A stretch of 64,000 nucleotides of DNA from Umbelopsis ramanniana AG (taxonomy: Eukaryota; Mucoromycota; Umbelopsidomycetes; Umbelopsidales; Umbelopsidaceae): positions 1 through 64,000 of the forward strand of contig NW_026252153.1 in NCBI RefSeq assembly GCF_025399195.1, written 5' to 3'. Both the position numbers and the translations under genes were made by a program. Shown in pieces: positions 60,699 to 64,000 of this stretch. Within the stretch, counting starts at the first letter, position 1. Each line of letters begins with the position of its first letter. Under the pieces are notes generated by a model. It was not told the origin of the DNA. It saw nothing but the letters and a program-made list of their open reading frames with translations, and did not search any database.

Positions 60699-62209
60699 AT
60701 GGATTTACATGCTCAGCTATTAGACGTTGAGCATGTGTCAATGCAAAAAGACAAACTCTCCTCTTACAAGTCAATTCTAGACACTATACTTTTTGCTTCG
60801 AGCAATATCGATGAATTAGAACAAAAGTTAAACATTTACGTGGACGCCATTCTGCAAGAGCACATTGGTCTCGTTGTGTCTCGACAAGCGTTGACAGACT
60901 TTATAACGGCTGTGGACGAGCGCGTTCAAGATGCTCATACCAAAAAGGAAGCATTCCAATTTGCGATCAACAGAATCCAGTCTCGTGTTGTCTCTTTCGA
61001 AGAGCAGGTACAGTGATATTCTATCATGATAGAGACCCTGTTATATTTTCTGATGGTGGTATTCCGTTCTCGGCAAAAAGATGTCGTCGTTGAGAGAGAA
61101 ACTTGCTTCTACGTACGAACAAGAAGAAGAGTATCTGGAGGCGGCCAAAATCCTGCAGGGAATACCGTTGGATTCTGGACATCGGTAAGTTGTTTATGCA
61201 CGACCAAGCAGCCCGCCTAGGTCTAATGCACTAAATGTCCATTCATTTCAGAGTCGTATCCGATGATTATAAACTGAACATATATATCAAAATTGTTCGA
61301 TTACTGCTCGAAGAAGACGAAGCTGTAGCTGCTGAAACCTATCTTAATCGAGCGGCTCTCCTCATTCCAAATAGTCAAGATTTGGTCACCAACCTTACAT
61401 ACAAGCTTTCACAGGCGAGGATATTAGATTCAAAGCGAAAGTTTTTGGAAGCTTGCTCCAAGTACCATGAATTGAGCTATGTTAGTGAACTTGATGATGA
61501 AGAAAAAATGCAATGCTTGTAAGTGATTCGAGCAGGTAGTGGTCATGTGCTTCAGCTTTTCTAACATCAACTTGGGGGTCTTCACAGAGGAGCCGCAGTG
61601 CAGTGTGCTGTGTTGGCAGGTGCCGGACCCCAACGATCCCGAGCCTTGGCCACGCTCTACAAGGATGAGAGGACGCAGCAACTACCATCGTTCTCAGTGT
61701 TAGAGAAAATGTTTCTGGACAGAGTTCTCCGACTTTCTGAGGTATCAGATTTCTCTTCCTCACTTAAACCACATCATTTGGCCAAACTTGCGGACAACAC
61801 GACAGTTCTAGATCGTGCAGTCATTGAGCATAACCTACTCTCAGCTTCCAAGATCTATAACAACATCAGATTCGACCAATTGGCAGCACTATTAAATACA
61901 TCACCAGAACAGGCAGAACAAGTTGCCAGCCGCATGATTGCAGAAGGAAGAATGGTCGGAAGTATCGATCAGATTGAACAATTAATTTTTTTCGAATCCG
62001 GTGGTGCAGCAGTGGATGAAAAAGTTGAATCGAATGTGTCAAACGTCAGTGCGAGTGCCATAACTACCAAAAGAATAGGTCAATCCATGATTGAGGCGGT
62101 CAAATGGGACGATGCCATTCAAAGCATTTGTCACCAAGTTGAAGACATTATCGAATCCATTCAAGCCAAATACCCCGGTTATATCAAGCAAAAAGGAATT
62201 AACTGTTGA
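60699..62209 (+). CDS. CSN4: COP9 signalosome subunit 4
   Basis: Exons 60699-61007, 61081-61184, 61252-61518 and 61588-62209 (1,302 nt, 433 aa). It is a scaffold subunit of the deneddylase that removes Nedd8 from cullins. It aligns along its length with animal CSN4: [84 protein letters not shown], and the PCI domain [20 protein letters not shown] with [16 protein letters not shown]. The start at 60699 is the first ATG; the open frame extends 14 codons upstream without one. The C-terminus has a Ser/Val-rich insert absent from the human protein. Confidence 0.95.
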
Positions 62210-62429
62210 AATAAAGTTTTAATACTGTACTAGCAATATTTCTTCACCTTTATGTATTGTACTCGGGGGTTTGGGATAGGTGATTCTAAATTACACATTT
62301 ATCTGGCGATGAGGCATCAAAAGGTTTCGGTTTTCTCTGGTCTGTCCCAGCTTACTCGCACGCCACTAACATAATAACATCAGTTATACCATTTCAAGTT
62401 TACGACTGCCTATAAGTAAGAAAACAACT

Positions 62430-63988
62430 TTACCTATCATTCCAGTATACACTGTCAGATTGCCAGTCTTTGCTATCTAGGCTGGCAACAAATCCTGGGA
62501 ACTTTTCTCGCGTGAACTCCAAGCTATCACGCATCGCTTTATCGTACTGCTCCCAATCCGTCTCCTTCTTTATGCCTTGCTGTTTGAGAATGTCGTGAAA
62601 TCGAAGAGAGTGTAAAACGGATTTAATGACGTCGTTGGACTCTGCATCGTCATGGAACATGACCCACATGCAGTTATTGTGATAGTTAAGTAGGTAATTC
62701 TCATTCTGAGCAAAATACGTAAATGAGTTAGTAAGAATAAGACATATGATACCTTCTGATGTACTAATTCGACTTACGCGCATGGTATCGACCACTCTTT
62801 CCACTTCACCGGCGCCTGCAAAAGCTTTGTCAGCTCCAGCTCCTAGTTTGATATTGACTCTAACTGGACCGCCGGGTTTGTTCCATTTGATCCACTCTCC
62901 AAAGAGAAATTCTCTATCCTTCAGGTCATCAACGTCAACAACCTTTTCAGTATCAATATACGAGCGACTGAGCAGTGTCAGCTTTGCTTGATTGAGAATT
63001 TCGAATTGCGCAGTGTTTAAGAGCTTGTATGTGAAATAGATATTGAGCGGTGACAGGATTCCGAATACAGTGAACAAAAATGCTGGGTCGTGCGATATGG
63101 AAATCAGCCCAACACCAGAAAGCATACCCAGCAAGTGAGCAGTCGACATTTGAGAGTCATCTTTGGCGACGATGTCTCCGACATTACCACTGAGCTGTAA
63201 AAAGATGTCAGCGGCGGTTCAATCATAAGATAGCGTGTGGGTACAAACGCGTTCACTTACAGCAAAGTTTCGAGTGAATGTCATATGGCTAGCCGCCCAA
63301 ATGCTGTAATGAATCAACTCGAACATATTTCCCACTAAACATAAGAGAAAGATTATTATGGAATCCTCCATAAACCGTCCATTTGGTTGTACGCTTACTG
63401 GCAGCAAGTGGTAAAAACAGCTTGGGAGATGCAATGGAAGTACATAGTTGAAGGGCTGAGCCAACAGATGAAAGCCATTCGCAGACCTGGATGAAGGCAT
63501 TTAAATCATTGTGTATATTTTCCAGTACTATATTCGTAGAAACTCACCATTTTCCATGTTTTTGGATGCGAGTCGAATGAGCTAGCAAATCGTTTAATGA
63601 AAAACAATTTGCCAACCTCTCCGATACCATCTTTCAATACCCATTGAATAGCAACCGCACCTCCAGCAGCCTCTGCTTCTCCTAGTCCGAGTGACGCAAG
63701 CATTGCTTGTGAGCACAAAACACCAATCTAAATCAATAAAATGGCGTTACATACAACGTTAGAAAAAACGTGACACGCTTTGTCGGGATGTGTAAGAAAC
63801 CTACCGCTGATCCAACATATGTCTCCAAGAAAAGCCAAGCATGAAATTTGGCGTAACATTCGTGCACTGATTCGGGGTATCTGTGACCAAGTGATCAATA
63901 TCCTATGTGGATGTAACTGGTCAACGCTAAAATGGGGCCAACTTACCCAACGGGCAGAAACATTTCCCGCATGCTCTGTTGTAAACTG
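62430..63988 (-). CDS. RUS/DUF647 family membrane protein, 5' end beyond the window
   Basis: Exons, complement: 63947-63988, 63805-63880, 63548-63727, 63399-63486, 63261-63334, 62778-63194 and 62430-62705; the start lies past 64000. Named after the plant ROOT UVB SENSITIVE proteins; the biochemical role is not settled. Family landmarks are in order: REMFLPVG/YPESVHECYAKF, LFLETYVGSAIGVLCSQAML, AGGAVAIQWVLKDGIGEVGK, LFLPLAA, NMFELIHYSIWAASH, NFALSGNVGDIVAKDDSQ, and PLNIYFTYKLLNTAQFEILN. The 72-nt intron 62706-62777 is in frame and without stop, so a naive reading retains it. Confidence 0.9.
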
Positions 63989-64000
63989 CTAAGGGCACCG

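Noticed and set aside
1-64000. Biosynthetic cluster, integrated virus or mobile element
   Set aside because: No core biosynthetic enzymes, transposase, reverse transcriptase or viral structural genes were found; the genes are ordinary fungal ones with unrelated roles.

Overview
The window is nuclear DNA from a filamentous fungus, most likely an early-diverging lineage such as Mucoromycota. Nearly every gene is split by short introns of about 50-90 bases with GT(A/G)AG-type donors, CTAAY-like branch points and CAG/TAG acceptors. The products are fungal: a GH72 wall transglucosylase with an X8 domain, separate glutamate 5-kinase, Pam17, Zim17, Snc1-type synaptobrevin and Set2 with an SRI domain. 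The phylum is inferred from gene style, not from a search. I rebuilt exon structures by hand from splice signals and reading-frame continuity; all spliced lengths quoted are multiples of three.

Layout: 1-154 is the edge of an unidentified minus-strand gene, followed by an imperfect 83-bp tandem repeat (674-838). 1007-6186 (minus) holds a coiled-coil gene and an ankyrin gene that may be one transcription unit. 6953-8240 has two small unknown genes. 8463-9526 is a secreted PHI-1/EXORDIUM protein, 10877-11594 succinate dehydrogenase anchor SDH4, 12349-14211 an aldehyde dehydrogenase, 15921-16689 ribosomal protein uL22, 16950-17627 PAM17, 18161-19908 a disordered unknown protein, 20179-21672 a tyrosine phosphatase, 22226-24016 a GPI-anchored GH72 enzyme, 25991-27501 glutamate 5-kinase, 27942-29809 a voltage-gated K+ channel, 29971-30517 a frame-disrupted gene, 30777-31622 a GT25 glycosyltransferase, 32078-32692 synaptobrevin, 33262-33444 an NDUFAF8-like protein, 34016-34594 Zim17, 34812-36299 a divergent CDP-diacylglycerol synthase, 36893-39770 glutaminyl-tRNA synthetase, 40166-40465 a zinc-ribbon protein, 43005-43077 tRNA-Ala(AGC), 43497-43841 the ATPase inhibitor IF1, 44366-48555 SET2, 49463-54695 an ABCC transporter, 54937-57025 a disordered unknown protein, 57244-58989 GlcNAc-6-phosphate deacetylase, 60699-62209 COP9 subunit 4, and 62430-63988 a RUS/DUF647 protein cut by the right edge.

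There is no operon-like or secondary-metabolite organisation; it is mostly a housekeeping stretch. Several products act in mitochondria (SDH4, PAM17, Zim17, IF1, NDUFAF8-like), and two relate to the wall (GH72, and GlcNAc-6-phosphate deacetylase in amino-sugar recycling), but they are scattered. No transposon, CRISPR array or clear new multi-gene system was seen. The points most worth following up are gene-structure oddities (a possible ankyrin/coiled-coil fusion, microexons of 11 and 18 nt, a GC-AG intron together with a start codon split by an intron) and diverged or broken genes (CDP-DAG synthase paralogue, the 29971-30517 locus).
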